Origin: Bacteroidales bacterium
GTDB lineage: Bacteria; Bacteroidota; Bacteroidia; Bacteroidales; UBA7960
NCBI GenBank assembly: GCA_003557385.1
Contig: PWON01000196.1
Location: 1 to 64,000 of the forward strand
DNA: 64,000 nt
Direction of reading: 5' to 3'
Shown here: positions 12,671-21,998 of the stretch, piece by piece
How positions within the stretch are numbered: position 1 is the stretch's first letter
Layout of the letters: each line of letters begins with the position of its first letter
Notes under the pieces: model-generated
Databases searched by the model: none
Told to the model about the DNA's origin: nothing
Seen by the model: only the letters and a program-made list of their open reading frames with translations
Program-made: the position numbers and the translations under genes

Positions 12671-13366
12671 TTATAATGCAGCCGTTTTGGTATCTACCTG
12701 TATGCCCGGGCTCATGGTGCTCGACATATAAATGCTTCGCATATAAGTGCCCTTGGCGGCAGCAGGTTTCAACCGCATGATTGTCTGGATGAGCTCTTTG
12801 GCATTTTCCACGATTTTTTCTTTTTCAAAAGAGACCTTTCCGATCCCCGCATGAACAATGCCAAATTTATCCACCTTAAAATCGATCTTGCCCCCTTTTA
12901 CATCAGATACGGCTTTGCCAATATCCATGGTAACAGTTCCGGCTTTTGGATTGGGCATGAGCCCACGCGGGCCGAGGACACGTCCGAGGGCACCAACTTT
13001 GGGCATCACATTGGGCGTGGTGATCACTACATCCACATCCGTCCAGCCACCTTTGATCTTATCTACGTATTCATCCAGTCCAACGTAATCTGCTCCGGCC
13101 TCTTTTGCTTCGTCTTCCTTTTCAGGACCACAAAGTACCAGTACGCGCACTGTTTTTCCTGTTCCGTGCGGCAGGGTAACCACCCCCCGAACCATTTGAT
13201 TGGCTTTCCGGGGGTCTACACCCAGCCTGATGTCCAGGTCAACGGATGCATCAAACTTTGCAAAGCTGATCTTCTTCACGATTTCTGCTGCGTCAGATAA
13301 GGAATACACTGCGCTCCTGTCGAACTTTTCCAAAGCTTCTTTTTGATTTTTAGATATTTTAGCCAT
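12671..13366 (-). CDS. rplA: 50S ribosomal protein L1
   Basis: 231 aa; [19 protein letters not shown]. Confidence 0.98.
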   Translation of the reverse strand: MAKISKNQKEALEKFDRSAVYSLSDAAEIVKKISFAKFDASVDLDIRLGVDPRKANQMVRGVVTLPHGTGKTVRVLVLCGPEKEDEAKEAGADYVGLDEYVDKIKGGWTDVDVVITTPNVMPKVGALGRVLGPRGLMPNPKAGTVTMDIGKAVSDVKGGKIDFKVDKFGIVHAGIGKVSFEKEKIVENAKELIQTIMRLKPAAAKGTYMRSIYMSSTMSPGIQVDTKTAAL

Positions 13367-13426
13367 GTTTAGATTGCGTTAAGCTTTAATTAATTCATAG
13401 CCCATACCTGCGTTGTTCCGCCGGCA

Positions 13427-13864
13427 TTACACGGGGCGCTCCCCTTTGATACGAATACCCATACTGCGTGCGGTACCGGCAACCATGTTCATGGCCGATT
13501 CCACAGTAAAACAGTTGAGGTCTGGCATCTTCTCTTCAGCGATCGCCCGCACCTTGTCCCAGGTAATGGTTGCTACTTTTGTTCTGTTGGGTTCTGCTGA
13601 ACCTGACTTTATCTTTGCTGCTTCGCGCAACTGAACGGCCACAGGCGGGGTCTTGATGATAAAATTAAAGGACTTGTCCCTGAATACCGTAATGATCACG
13701 GGAATCACCTTCCCGGCCTTGTCTTGTGTACGCGCATTGAACTGCTTGCAAAACTCCATAATATTCACACCCTTGGCACCCAAAGCAGGGCCTACGGGCG
13801 GAGAGGGGTTTGCAGCACCTCCTCTGATTTGCAGCTTAATGATTCCACTTACTTCTTTTGCCAT
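13427..13864 (-). CDS. rplK: 50S ribosomal protein L11
   Basis: 145 aa; [28 protein letters not shown]. Confidence 0.98.
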   Translation of the reverse strand: MAKEVSGIIKLQIRGGAANPSPPVGPALGAKGVNIMEFCKQFNARTQDKAGKVIPVIITVFRDKSFNFIIKTPPVAVQLREAAKIKSGSAEPNRTKVATITWDKVRAIAEEKMPDLNCFTVESAMNMVAGTARSMGIRIKGERPV

Positions 13865-13958
13865 TTTTTGATTTTTTTTTCAAATAAGGGGATTGACATT
13901 TTCAGCAAGCCTGAAAAAATAGCCGGGCATGCGACCGTAACATCGCGTCACCAGGTGG

Positions 13959-14501
13959 CTACTCTTTTTCAACCTGCATGAAACTCAACTCCAAAGGTGT
14001 TTTTCGTCCGAAAATCTTGACCATCACTTTTAACTTCTTCTTCTCCTCGTTGATTTCTTCGATCACACCTGAGAAACTGTTGAACGGCCCGTCTGTAACT
14101 TTCACGGTTTCCCCAACAATATAAGGAACGTTCAGTTCTTCCTCTTTGCCCGACAGTTCATCAACCTTGCCTAAAATGCGATTGACTTCTGCCGGCCGCA
14201 AGGGTACCGGGTCGCCACCAGAGCCCAAAAAACCCAATACACCAGGCACATTCCTGATAATATGCGGAATCTCCCCCACCAAAGCAACTTCTATCAGCAC
14301 ATATCCGGGAAAATAATTGCGCTCGGCACTAATTTTCTTTCCCTTGCGAACCTGATAGACCTTTTCCGTCGGGATCAGTACTTGCGACACATAATCCTCC
14401 AGACCCAGCCTGGCGATTTCATTTTCAAGGTATTGCTTGACTTTTTTCTCACCTCCGCTGACTGCCCGGACTACGTACCATTTTTTTACTTGTTCGCTCA
14501 T
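13959..14501 (-). CDS. nusG: Transcription termination/antitermination protein NusG
   Basis: 180 aa; WYVVRAVSGGEKKV, NYFPGYVLIE and C-terminal KOW domain. Confidence 0.97.
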   Translation of the reverse strand: MSEQVKKWYVVRAVSGGEKKVKQYLENEIARLGLEDYVSQVLIPTEKVYQVRKGKKISAERNYFPGYVLIEVALVGEIPHIIRNVPGVLGFLGSGGDPVPLRPAEVNRILGKVDELSGKEEELNVPYIVGETVKVTDGPFNSFSGVIEEINEEKKKLKVMVKIFGRKTPLELSFMQVEKE

Positions 14502-14598
14502 ACCAATTTACAATGTCAGAATTCCGCGATTTGTTTTTGCCCATTGCTGAAAACCATAAAATATCAGAATGTCCCCCGCCGGGGCAAAAACGGAATGT

Positions 14599-14793
14599 TT
14601 ACAAAAAGAGACGGTAAAACTGTTCAAGAACGGAGCTGAATGAAATATCCATCAGATAAACGATCAATGCGATTATCAGGGAAGCAATGGATACAACAAC
14701 TGCGCTGTTCTGCAGATCACTCCAAGAGGGCCAGGAAACCTTATTGATCAACTCATCATAAGATTCTCTGAAATAGGCTCTGATTTTCTTCAT
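14599..14793 (-). CDS. secE: Preprotein translocase subunit SecE
   Basis: 64 aa; ESYDELINKVSWPSWSDLQNSAVVV, upstream of nusG. Confidence 0.93.
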   Translation of the reverse strand: MKKIRAYFRESYDELINKVSWPSWSDLQNSAVVVSIASLIIALIVYLMDISFSSVLEQFYRLFL

Positions 14794-14818
14794 AATTCGG
14801 GATTATTCTAATATTTTG

Positions 14819-14891
14819 CACGGGTGGAAGGAATCGAACCCTCAACCAACGGTTTTGGAGACCGCTACTCTACCAATTGAGCTACACCCGT
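14819..14891 (-). tRNA. trnW: tRNA-Trp (CCA)
   Basis: Reverse complement folds as a cloverleaf: ACGGGTG acceptor, CCA anticodon, GGTTCGATTCC T-arm. Confidence 0.95.
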
Positions 14892-14944
14892 GTAAAAGAC
14901 CCCGGATGGTGGAAGCGTTCCGGCCATCCGAAGCTTTAACGGTC

Positions 14945-16132
14945 TTAGTCAACAATCTCGGTTACCTGTCCGGCACCTACTGTGCGGCCACCTTCACGGA
15001 TCGCAAAACGAAGGCCTTTGTCCATGGCCACATCGGCGATCAGTTCCACGTTAATGGTCAGGTTATCACCGGGCATGACCATTTCATGTCCTTCAGGAAG
15101 CATGATCTCACCGGTAACATCAGTGGTGCGGAAGAAGAACTGCGGACGGTATTTGTTGCCAAATGGCGTATGGCGGCCACCTTCTTCTTTCTTCAAAACA
15201 TACACCTCGGCCTTGAACTTCCTGTGTGGTTTCACAGAACCCGGCTTGCAAACAACCATCCCGCGCGTAATGGCATCTTTGTCAATGCCCCGGAGCAACA
15301 AACCAACGTTGTCACCCGCTTCGCCGCGGTCAAGGATCTTGCGGAACATTTCCACACCGGTTACCACTGATTTGAGTTTTTCAGCACCCATACCAATGAT
15401 GTCAACCGAATCGCCACTGTTGATCACACCGGTTTCGATACGACCTGTTGCAACCGTTCCACGTCCTGTAATAGAGAACACGTCTTCAACAGGCATCAGG
15501 AAATCTTTATCAATATCGCGCTGTGGCAGTGGAATAAAGTTATCGACTGCGTCCATCAGTTCAACAATTTTTTCAACCCACTTTGGCTCGTTGTTAAGTC
15601 CGCCGAGGGCTGATCCCTGTACTACGGGGATATTGTCGCCATCAAACTTATAAAAGGAAAGCAGTTCACGGATCTCCATTTCCACCAGCTCCAGAAGTTC
15701 TTCATCGTCCACAAGGTCCACCTTGTTCATAAAGACCACGAGCTGCGGAACACCAACCTGGCGGGCCAACAGAATATGCTCGCGTGTCTGGGGCATGGGG
15801 CCGTCTGTCGCGGCAACCACCAGGATTGCACCGTCCATCTTGGCGGCACCTGTTACCATGTTCTTCACATAGTCGGCATGACCGGGACAGTCAACGTGTG
15901 CATAGTGCCTTGCATCTGTTTGATATTCTACGTGCGCAGTATTGATCGTAATCCCTCTTTCTTTTTCCTCCGGCGCATTGTCAATCGAATCAAATGATCT
16001 GATCTCCGACAAGCCTTTTTCTGCCAATACTTGTGTAATCGCAGCGGTGAGCGTGGTTTTTCCATGGTCAATATGTCCAATGGTACCAACGTTCACATGC
16101 GGTTTTGTACGTTGAAATTTTTCTTTTGCCAT
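14945..16132 (-). CDS. tuf: Elongation factor Tu
   Basis: 395 aa; [31 protein letters not shown]. Confidence 0.99.
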   Translation of the reverse strand: MAKEKFQRTKPHVNVGTIGHIDHGKTTLTAAITQVLAEKGLSEIRSFDSIDNAPEEKERGITINTAHVEYQTDARHYAHVDCPGHADYVKNMVTGAAKMDGAILVVAATDGPMPQTREHILLARQVGVPQLVVFMNKVDLVDDEELLELVEMEIRELLSFYKFDGDNIPVVQGSALGGLNNEPKWVEKIVELMDAVDNFIPLPQRDIDKDFLMPVEDVFSITGRGTVATGRIETGVINSGDSVDIIGMGAEKLKSVVTGVEMFRKILDRGEAGDNVGLLLRGIDKDAITRGMVVCKPGSVKPHRKFKAEVYVLKKEEGGRHTPFGNKYRPQFFFRTTDVTGEIMLPEGHEMVMPGDNLTINVELIADVAMDKGLRFAIREGGRTVGAGQVTEIVD

Positions 16133-16192
16133 GTCTACTGGTGTTTAAGTTTAATTAAAAGGATTCAACAAATGATGTTCAATTTTACGTAG

Positions 16193-16264
16193 AGCCGATG
16201 ACGGGAATTGAACCCGTGGCCTCTTCCTTACCAAGGAAACGCTCTACCCCTGAGCTACATCGGC
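16193..16264 (-). tRNA. trnT: tRNA-Thr (GGT)
   Basis: Acceptor GCCGATG/CATCGGC; anticodon loop TTGGTAA. Confidence 0.94.
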
Positions 16265-16279
16265 AGGGACAAACATTTG

Positions 16280-16352
16280 AGCGGAAAACGGGACTCGAAC
16301 CCGCCACCTACAGCTTGGAAGGCTGTCGCTCTACCAGATGAGCTATTTCCGC
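16280..16352 (-). tRNA. trnG: tRNA-Gly (TCC)
   Basis: Acceptor GCGGAAA; anticodon loop CTTCCAA. Confidence 0.94.
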
Positions 16353-16361
16353 TTAACAATG

Positions 16362-16444
16362 TGGGGGGGGAAGGATTCGAACCTCCGAAGGCGAAAGCCA
16401 ACAGATTTACAGTCTGCCCCATTTGACCGCTCTGGAACCCCCCC
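16362..16444 (-). tRNA. trnY: tRNA-Tyr (GTA)
   Basis: Acceptor GGGGGGG/CCCCCCC; anticodon loop CTGTAAA; long variable arm. Confidence 0.94.
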
Positions 16445-16468
16445 AAGGATTCTCAAAATCTTTTTCAG

Positions 16469-16542
16469 AGCCGATGGAGGGATTCGAACCCCCGGCCAGC
16501 TGATTACAAATCAGCTGCTCTGACCAACTGAGCTACATCGGC
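16469..16542 (-). tRNA. trnT: tRNA-Thr (TGT)
   Basis: Acceptor GCCGATG/CATCGGC; anticodon loop TTTGTAA. Confidence 0.94.
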
Positions 16543-16583
16543 ATCAGTGCTTTAACAAAAAAAGAGCCCTGCAAAAATGTCTG

Positions 16584-16614
16584 CAAATGTACAAAAGATT
16601 TATTACCTACCAAA
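16584..16614 (-). promoter_or_regulatory. Bacteroidetes-type promoter of the tRNA-tuf cluster
   Basis: Minus strand: TTTG-N19-TACATTTG, matching -33 TTTG / -7 TAnnTTTG. Confidence 0.7.
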
Positions 16615-16644
16615 AAATATGCAGTTTTTTTTGTCTCAATAGTA

Positions 16645-16944
16645 TTATAGGCCACGTAATTTTTGCTTGTATTTCTTTACCTGACGTTTCAATGCGTCGA
16701 CCGAGTTGTCGACAGCTTCTTCGAACGTTTTGGCCTGCTTTTTTGCGAACAGATCATTCCCGGGAATCACCACGCGGATTTCAGCAATCTTATTTTCATT
16801 GTTGGTGGCTGCATCCAGTTTTAAAGTCACATCACATCCGATTACACCGTCAAACAGATTGGCCAGCTTGGCGGTTTTCTCCCTGATAAAATCCTCCAAC
16901 TTTACGTCTGCTTTGAAATGAATTGAACTGATCGTTACTTCCAT
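16645..16944 (-). CDS. hpf: Ribosome hibernation promoting factor (HPF/RaiA family, short form)
   Basis: 99 aa; MEVTISSIHFKADVKLEDFIREKTAKLANLFDGV. Confidence 0.92.
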   Translation of the reverse strand: MEVTISSIHFKADVKLEDFIREKTAKLANLFDGVIGCDVTLKLDAATNNENKIAEIRVVIPGNDLFAKKQAKTFEEAVDNSVDALKRQVKKYKQKLRGL

Positions 16945-16964
16945 GATTGTTATTCCTCCTTTGT

Positions 16965-17855
16965 TTACGCCTTTGGGTGGGCTTGTTTATAAACTTGTTT
17001 GATCTTTTCGATGGTATTGTGTGTATACACCTGGGTGGCAGAAAGATTTGAATGCCCGAGCAATTCCTTGATGGCGTTCAGGTCGGCACCGTGATTCAGC
17101 ATGTGGGTTGCAAATGAATGCCGTATGACGTGCGGACTTTTTTTTGACCTGGTGGTAACCTTCCCCAGGTAGTGGTTCACCCGCCGTTGCACAAAAACCG
17201 GATAAAGCTTTTCTCCTTTGTCGGTAACAAACACCCATTGTGCGGCGTCCTTGTCAAATTTTTTGGCTTTTTCCAGACAATAGGCCTGAAAGATGCCGGC
17301 AACCCGGCCAAGCATCGGAATGATGCGCTCTTTGTTTCCTTTGCCGGTGATCTTCAATTGAAGGCCCTGTGTGTCCACATCCCCGTGCTTCATATTGATC
17401 AACTCCGATAAACGCATTCCTGTGGTGTAAAACATTTCCAGCATCAGCAAATCGCGCAGATCTTTAAAATCCTGGCCAAAAGCCGTCTGCTCAAACAAAG
17501 CGCTGATTTTATCTTCCTCAACAAAAACAGGTAAACGCCTGTCCTTTTTCAGGGAGTTGATCTTCAGCATGGGACTTGCTTCAATCACGCCCGATTTCTC
17601 GAGGTATTTATAATATGACCTGAGCGTGGAAGCCTTCCTGTTGAATGTGCTGCGTGCAACCCCCCGGCGGCTGAGCTCTGCCAGCCAGGAACGTATCATG
17701 GCCGGGCCGGCCTGATGGCCGTCCTGCATCCCGAAATGTACTTTCAAAAATAGTTCAAACTGATTCAGGTCGTTCTTGTAGGAAAGTACCGTATGCGAAG
17801 CATAACGCCTGACCTGGCTGATGTGTTCCAAAAACTTCTCCGAATATTGCCCCAT
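16965..17855 (-). CDS. Tyrosine recombinase XerC/XerD-like
   Basis: 296 aa; N-terminal SAM-like domain, catalytic HVIRHSFATHMLNHGADLNAIKELLGHSNLSATQVYTH. Confidence 0.93.
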   Translation of the reverse strand: MGQYSEKFLEHISQVRRYASHTVLSYKNDLNQFELFLKVHFGMQDGHQAGPAMIRSWLAELSRRGVARSTFNRKASTLRSYYKYLEKSGVIEASPMLKINSLKKDRRLPVFVEEDKISALFEQTAFGQDFKDLRDLLMLEMFYTTGMRLSELINMKHGDVDTQGLQLKITGKGNKERIIPMLGRVAGIFQAYCLEKAKKFDKDAAQWVFVTDKGEKLYPVFVQRRVNHYLGKVTTRSKKSPHVIRHSFATHMLNHGADLNAIKELLGHSNLSATQVYTHNTIEKIKQVYKQAHPKA

Positions 17856-17960
17856 ATGGAAATGAAAAGAAGAAACCTTTGCCTTAAAGTTATGCTAAAA
17901 AAACAGCAACTGCAAAAATTTCTTCCAAAAAACGAATACGTTTGTTGTGTAAAAGCCTGT

Positions 17961-18155
17961 TTACCCTTCCTGCTTGTCTTTTAGTTGTTGGATATAAATG
18001 GCTTTTAGTTTCTCTTCGCGTTTTTTCACCGAAGGCTTGGTGAATTTCTGACGCTCTCTCAGTTCTCTGAGCACTCCGGTCTTCTCAAATTTCCGCTTCA
18101 TTTTCTTCAATACCCTGTCGATATTTTCACCTTCTTTTATGGGAACAATGATCAT
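17961..18155 (-). CDS. rpsU: 30S ribosomal protein S21
   Basis: 64 aa; MIIVPIKEGENIDRVLKKMKRKFEKTGVLRELRERQ. Confidence 0.96.
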   Translation of the reverse strand: MIIVPIKEGENIDRVLKKMKRKFEKTGVLRELRERQKFTKPSVKKREEKLKAIYIQQLKDKQEG

Positions 18156-18217
18156 GCCTGCCTCTTTCTTTTTGATTTTAAAATAAATGGTACAATTCCA
18201 TGTGTAAAAAGCGGTGG

Positions 18218-18248
18218 CAAAATTACAAATAGTTTTTAAATAAACAAA
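18218..18248 (-). promoter_or_regulatory. Bacteroidetes-type promoter of rpsU
   Basis: Minus strand: TTTG-N19-TAATTTTG. Confidence 0.7.
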
Positions 18249-18260
18249 ATGTTTTTTTGG

Positions 18261-20453
18261 CTAATGCCCTATGCTGCGGTCCAGAAAATCGGTCATCAGG
18301 CGGTATAAATGAAGGCGTGCCTTACCGGAAAAAATCGCATGGCCATGGTCCGGGTATATCATCAGCTCAAAATCCACCCCGGCATCAATCAGTGCATCTG
18401 CCATCGCCATGGTATTCTGATAATGGACGTTGTCATCGGCTGATCCGTGTACAAGCAAATACCGGCCCCGGATCTTATCCACATGGTTGATTGGTGAATT
18501 GTCATCATAACCATCGGGGTTTTCCTGCGGGGTGCGCATATAACGCTCCGTATAAATGGTATCGTAAAAGCGCCAGCTGGTCACCGGGGCTATGGCAATG
18601 GCCGCACGAAAGTAGTCAGCGCCCCTGGCCAGACAAAGCGAAGACAAATATCCGCCATAGCTCCAGCCGAAAATGGCGATCCGGCCTGCATCGACATAAT
18701 CGAGCGAACCCAGGTACCTGGCCGCTTCTATCTGGTCAATGGTTTCATATTTCCCCAGCTGGAGGTAGGTCATCTTTCTGAACTCCTCTCCCCTGCCTCC
18801 GGTTCCCCGGTTATCGACCGTTACAACGAGATATCCTTTCCGGGCCAGTTTCTGGAACCAGACCCCGTTGAATGTATTCCAGCTGTCAACTACCGCCTGG
18901 TGCCCGGGGCCACCATACACGTACATCAGCAAGGGGTACTCCTTGCCCGGATCAAAATCGGGCGGCCGGATGATCTGAGCATTCAGGGATACCCCCTCGC
19001 CGGTGGTGAAACTGAAAAACTCCGGGGTGGTGAACCCTTGGGCATCCACCCGTTCTTTGAGCTCGCTGTTGTCTTCCAGCACCTCAACCAGGCTGCCATC
19101 ACTGCGGTGTATGGTGTATACCGGCGGTTCAGATGCCCTCGAAAACCTGTTTATAAAATAATGAAACCCTTTACCAAAAGAGGGTGCATGCGTTCCGCTT
19201 CCCTTACTCAACCTGGTTTTTCCCCGGCCATCCAGTTGAATTGAATACAGGTGGTTGGTCAGGGGGGGCACTTCCCGGGCCAGGTAATAGACCAGGCCCC
19301 TTTCTTCGTCAACGCCCAAGAAGTTCTGCAGGTCAAACTCCCCGCCGGTGACCGGGGAAAGTTCCTTTGTCTGCATGTCAAATAAATACAAATGATTAAA
19401 CCCGCTGCGTTCGCTTGAAATAATGAAATGACGTCCATTCTCAAGAAATGTCAGGTCATCTGTAATGTCTATAAACCAGGGGTTGGTTTCTTCGTAAATC
19501 ACTTCCGTTTGCCCGCTTTCGGCATCGGCCAGCAAAATTTCAAGATGATTCTGAAGGCGATTCATGCGCTGGATAGAAAGCAGTTCCGGATCCCGTGTCC
19601 ACTGCATTCGCGGAATGTATTGGTCTTTTTCTTCTCCAATGTCTGCGGCAATGGTCTGTCCGGTTTCCAGGTTATATATATGGAGGCTTACCACTGCATT
19701 TTCCTCGCCGGCTTTCGGATACTTAAAACGGTATTCTTCGGGGTACAGCTGCCCGTATTTCATCATTACAAATTCTTTCACATGGCTCTCATCAAACCGC
19801 ATATAAGCGATGCGCCGCCCGTCGGGCGACCATTCAAAGCCTTTGGTCAGGTAAAACTCCTCTTCATAAACCCAGTCGGTGGTTCCATTGATGATATGGT
19901 TATAACGACCGTCTGTGGTTACCGCATACTCCTTTCCCGAGTCCAGCTCCTTGACATACAAGTTGTTTTGCCTCACAAAAGCGACCTTGCTGCCGTCAGG
20001 TGAAAAATCCGGAAGCCGTTGGGTGGTTCCCGCCGACAGGGCTTGCAAAACCCGCGCATCCCTGTCCCACACGTAATATTCGGCGCGACGAGAACGGCGG
20101 TAAATTGATTCCTGGCGGACCCCAATCAGGAGCATGCTTTCTTCAGGACAGAACACGTAGGCATCGATTCTGAGGGGGTTGTCCTGGTCATCCGTCAGCA
20201 ACCCATCGGTGGTGAAAACCGTTTCGACATATTCGCCGGTGTCATACCGGTGAATATCGATGCTGGTGTGGTCGCTGATCAGGGTATAATGCTGACCATC
20301 CTGCATCGACAGGCCCCTGGTGATGGTTTTGGGCGTAAAATACCCGTCAAGCCAGAGTTTTTCAAGGGTGATCCGCTCTGTTTGCGCAAATACACCGGGT
20401 ACAATCAGGCAAGAAACCAACAAAAACAGAATGGAGTGTCGTAATTTTTGCAT
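18261..20453 (-). CDS. Dipeptidyl-peptidase IV-like S9 serine peptidase
   Basis: 730 aa; signal peptide, beta-propeller and catalytic GWSYGGY with C-terminal HG..D...H. Confidence 0.93.
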   Translation of the reverse strand: MQKLRHSILFLLVSCLIVPGVFAQTERITLEKLWLDGYFTPKTITRGLSMQDGQHYTLISDHTSIDIHRYDTGEYVETVFTTDGLLTDDQDNPLRIDAYVFCPEESMLLIGVRQESIYRRSRRAEYYVWDRDARVLQALSAGTTQRLPDFSPDGSKVAFVRQNNLYVKELDSGKEYAVTTDGRYNHIINGTTDWVYEEEFYLTKGFEWSPDGRRIAYMRFDESHVKEFVMMKYGQLYPEEYRFKYPKAGEENAVVSLHIYNLETGQTIAADIGEEKDQYIPRMQWTRDPELLSIQRMNRLQNHLEILLADAESGQTEVIYEETNPWFIDITDDLTFLENGRHFIISSERSGFNHLYLFDMQTKELSPVTGGEFDLQNFLGVDEERGLVYYLAREVPPLTNHLYSIQLDGRGKTRLSKGSGTHAPSFGKGFHYFINRFSRASEPPVYTIHRSDGSLVEVLEDNSELKERVDAQGFTTPEFFSFTTGEGVSLNAQIIRPPDFDPGKEYPLLMYVYGGPGHQAVVDSWNTFNGVWFQKLARKGYLVVTVDNRGTGGRGEEFRKMTYLQLGKYETIDQIEAARYLGSLDYVDAGRIAIFGWSYGGYLSSLCLARGADYFRAAIAIAPVTSWRFYDTIYTERYMRTPQENPDGYDDNSPINHVDKIRGRYLLVHGSADDNVHYQNTMAMADALIDAGVDFELMIYPDHGHAIFSGKARLHLYRLMTDFLDRSIGH

Positions 20454-20586
20454 CTATGGAAGTGTTTTTATGAAAAGAATGATTTTTGCGGGCTAATTTC
20501 GACAATATTTTTGAGTTTGTCAAAAATCCCTAATTTAGCATACCGGGGTTATTGCGAAACGATCACATGGCTTATCCATCAAAATA

Positions 20587-21333
20587 ATGAAACATATTCC
20601 GAATCTTGTTACCATGCTGAACCTGTTTCTGGGTTGTGCCGCCGTGGTGCTGATCTTTGAATACCATCCGGCCGCGGCATCCATATTGATCGGAATTTGT
20701 GCCATGCTGGACTTTCTTGACGGGAGCCTTGCCAGATGGCTCAATGCAGGGTCTGCCCTGGGCAGGCAGCTCGATTCTCTTGCCGACCTGATCAGCTTTG
20801 GTCTGGCACCGGCAACCATCATGTATCATTTCATGAAACATTCTCTCACCGTCACCGGCCCGGAAAGTGGTTTTACAATCTGGCCGCTGGCTGCATTCCT
20901 GATCGCAGTCTTTTCTGCATTGCGCCTTGCCATTTTCAACACAGACGACAAACAGGAAACTTCTTTCAGGGGGCTGCCAACCCCTGCCAATGCCCTGTTG
21001 ATAGCCTCCCTGCCATTTGTGCTGGCTTTCGCCACAACCGGCAGTACAATCCACCACACCATTGCCCACCTGACCGGCAGTTTCACGGTCAACCTGGCCA
21101 TAACCCTTGCATTGTCTTTTTTGCTTATCAGCCCGGTACGGATGTTTTCACTCAAGGTACAATCATTGCGCTGGAAAGAAAACCGCATCCGTTATATCTT
21201 TCTGGCCGGATGCCTGATCATGCTCATTCGATTTGGCCTGGCCGCCATGCCTTTGTTTCTTATATTTTACATACTTTTGTCGCTCACAGATCATATTATA
21301 TTTGCCGCAAAACACAGTCCTGATGGATCATGA
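20587..21333 (+). CDS. pssA: CDP-diacylglycerol-serine O-phosphatidyltransferase
   Basis: 248 aa; CDP-alcohol phosphatase motif DFLDGSLARWLNAGSALGRQLDSLAD. Confidence 0.92.
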   Translation: MKHIPNLVTMLNLFLGCAAVVLIFEYHPAAASILIGICAMLDFLDGSLARWLNAGSALGRQLDSLADLISFGLAPATIMYHFMKHSLTVTGPESGFTIWPLAAFLIAVFSALRLAIFNTDDKQETSFRGLPTPANALLIASLPFVLAFATTGSTIHHTIAHLTGSFTVNLAITLALSFLLISPVRMFSLKVQSLRWKENRIRYIFLAGCLIMLIRFGLAAMPLFLIFYILLSLTDHIIFAAKHSPDGS

Positions 21334-21374
21334 CCCGATGCCGGCAACCCAATGAAGCAACAAATTGATACCAC

Positions 21375-21626
21375 ATGAAATACCGTGCCGAAATCAACAT
21401 AATGCCTTTAAAAGCACTGTTAGACCCGCAGGGGAAGGCCATAACGGCCAGCATGAAAAACCTGAACCTGCCCGAAATCACGAATGTGCGTTTGGGCAAG
21501 CATATAACCCTGGAAGTGGAAGCAGCCGATACAGCCGCTGCCCGGCAAAAAGTAGAAACCGCCTGCAAGAAATTGCTGGCCAACCCCATTATGGAGTATT
21601 ACGAGTTTGAGATTTTTGACCTGTAA
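21375..21626 (+). CDS. purS: Phosphoribosylformylglycinamidine synthase PurS subunit
   Basis: 83 aa; LLDPQGKAITASMKNLNLPEITNVRLGKHITLEVEA...KLLANPIMEYYEFEI. Confidence 0.85.
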   Translation: MKYRAEINIMPLKALLDPQGKAITASMKNLNLPEITNVRLGKHITLEVEAADTAAARQKVETACKKLLANPIMEYYEFEIFDL

Positions 21627-21628
21627 CC

Positions 21629-21991
21629 ATGTCAGAACCTTACCGCAAGGGCAAAAAAGGGGAGGCCATTGCCGCCAGATACCTGGAACAATGTGGCCAT
21701 GCAATTCTTGAAACCAATTGGCGTTCGAACCACCAGGAACTTGATATTGTTGCGCGTAAAGACGACCTGCTGCTCATTGTAGAAGTGAAAACACGCAGCA
21801 GCAGCCGGCACGGCGAACCCGAACTTTCAGTCAACAAGACCAAACAGCGCATGCTTGTCAAGGCCGCCAATCATTATCTGGCCATGCACAAACTGGACCT
21901 GGAGGTCCGCTTCGACATCATATCGATTCTGCTCGAAGACCCTACACCACGTATCAACCACATCAAAAACGCCTTCTACCCCACGCTCTGA
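21629..21991 (+). CDS. yraN: UPF0102 (YraN) family endonuclease-like protein
   Basis: 120 aa; GKKGEAIAARYLEQCGHAILETNWRSNHQELDIVARKDDLLLIVEVKTR. Confidence 0.92.
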   Translation: MSEPYRKGKKGEAIAARYLEQCGHAILETNWRSNHQELDIVARKDDLLLIVEVKTRSSSRHGEPELSVNKTKQRMLVKAANHYLAMHKLDLEVRFDIISILLEDPTPRINHIKNAFYPTL

Positions 21992-21998
21992 ATACTTG

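Noticed and set aside
16965-17855. Tyrosine recombinase next to a tRNA cluster, as a possible integrative element
   Set aside because: It sits between hpf and rpsU, a common housekeeping XerC/D position in Bacteroidetes; no att-like repeat of tRNA ends or cargo genes were seen.
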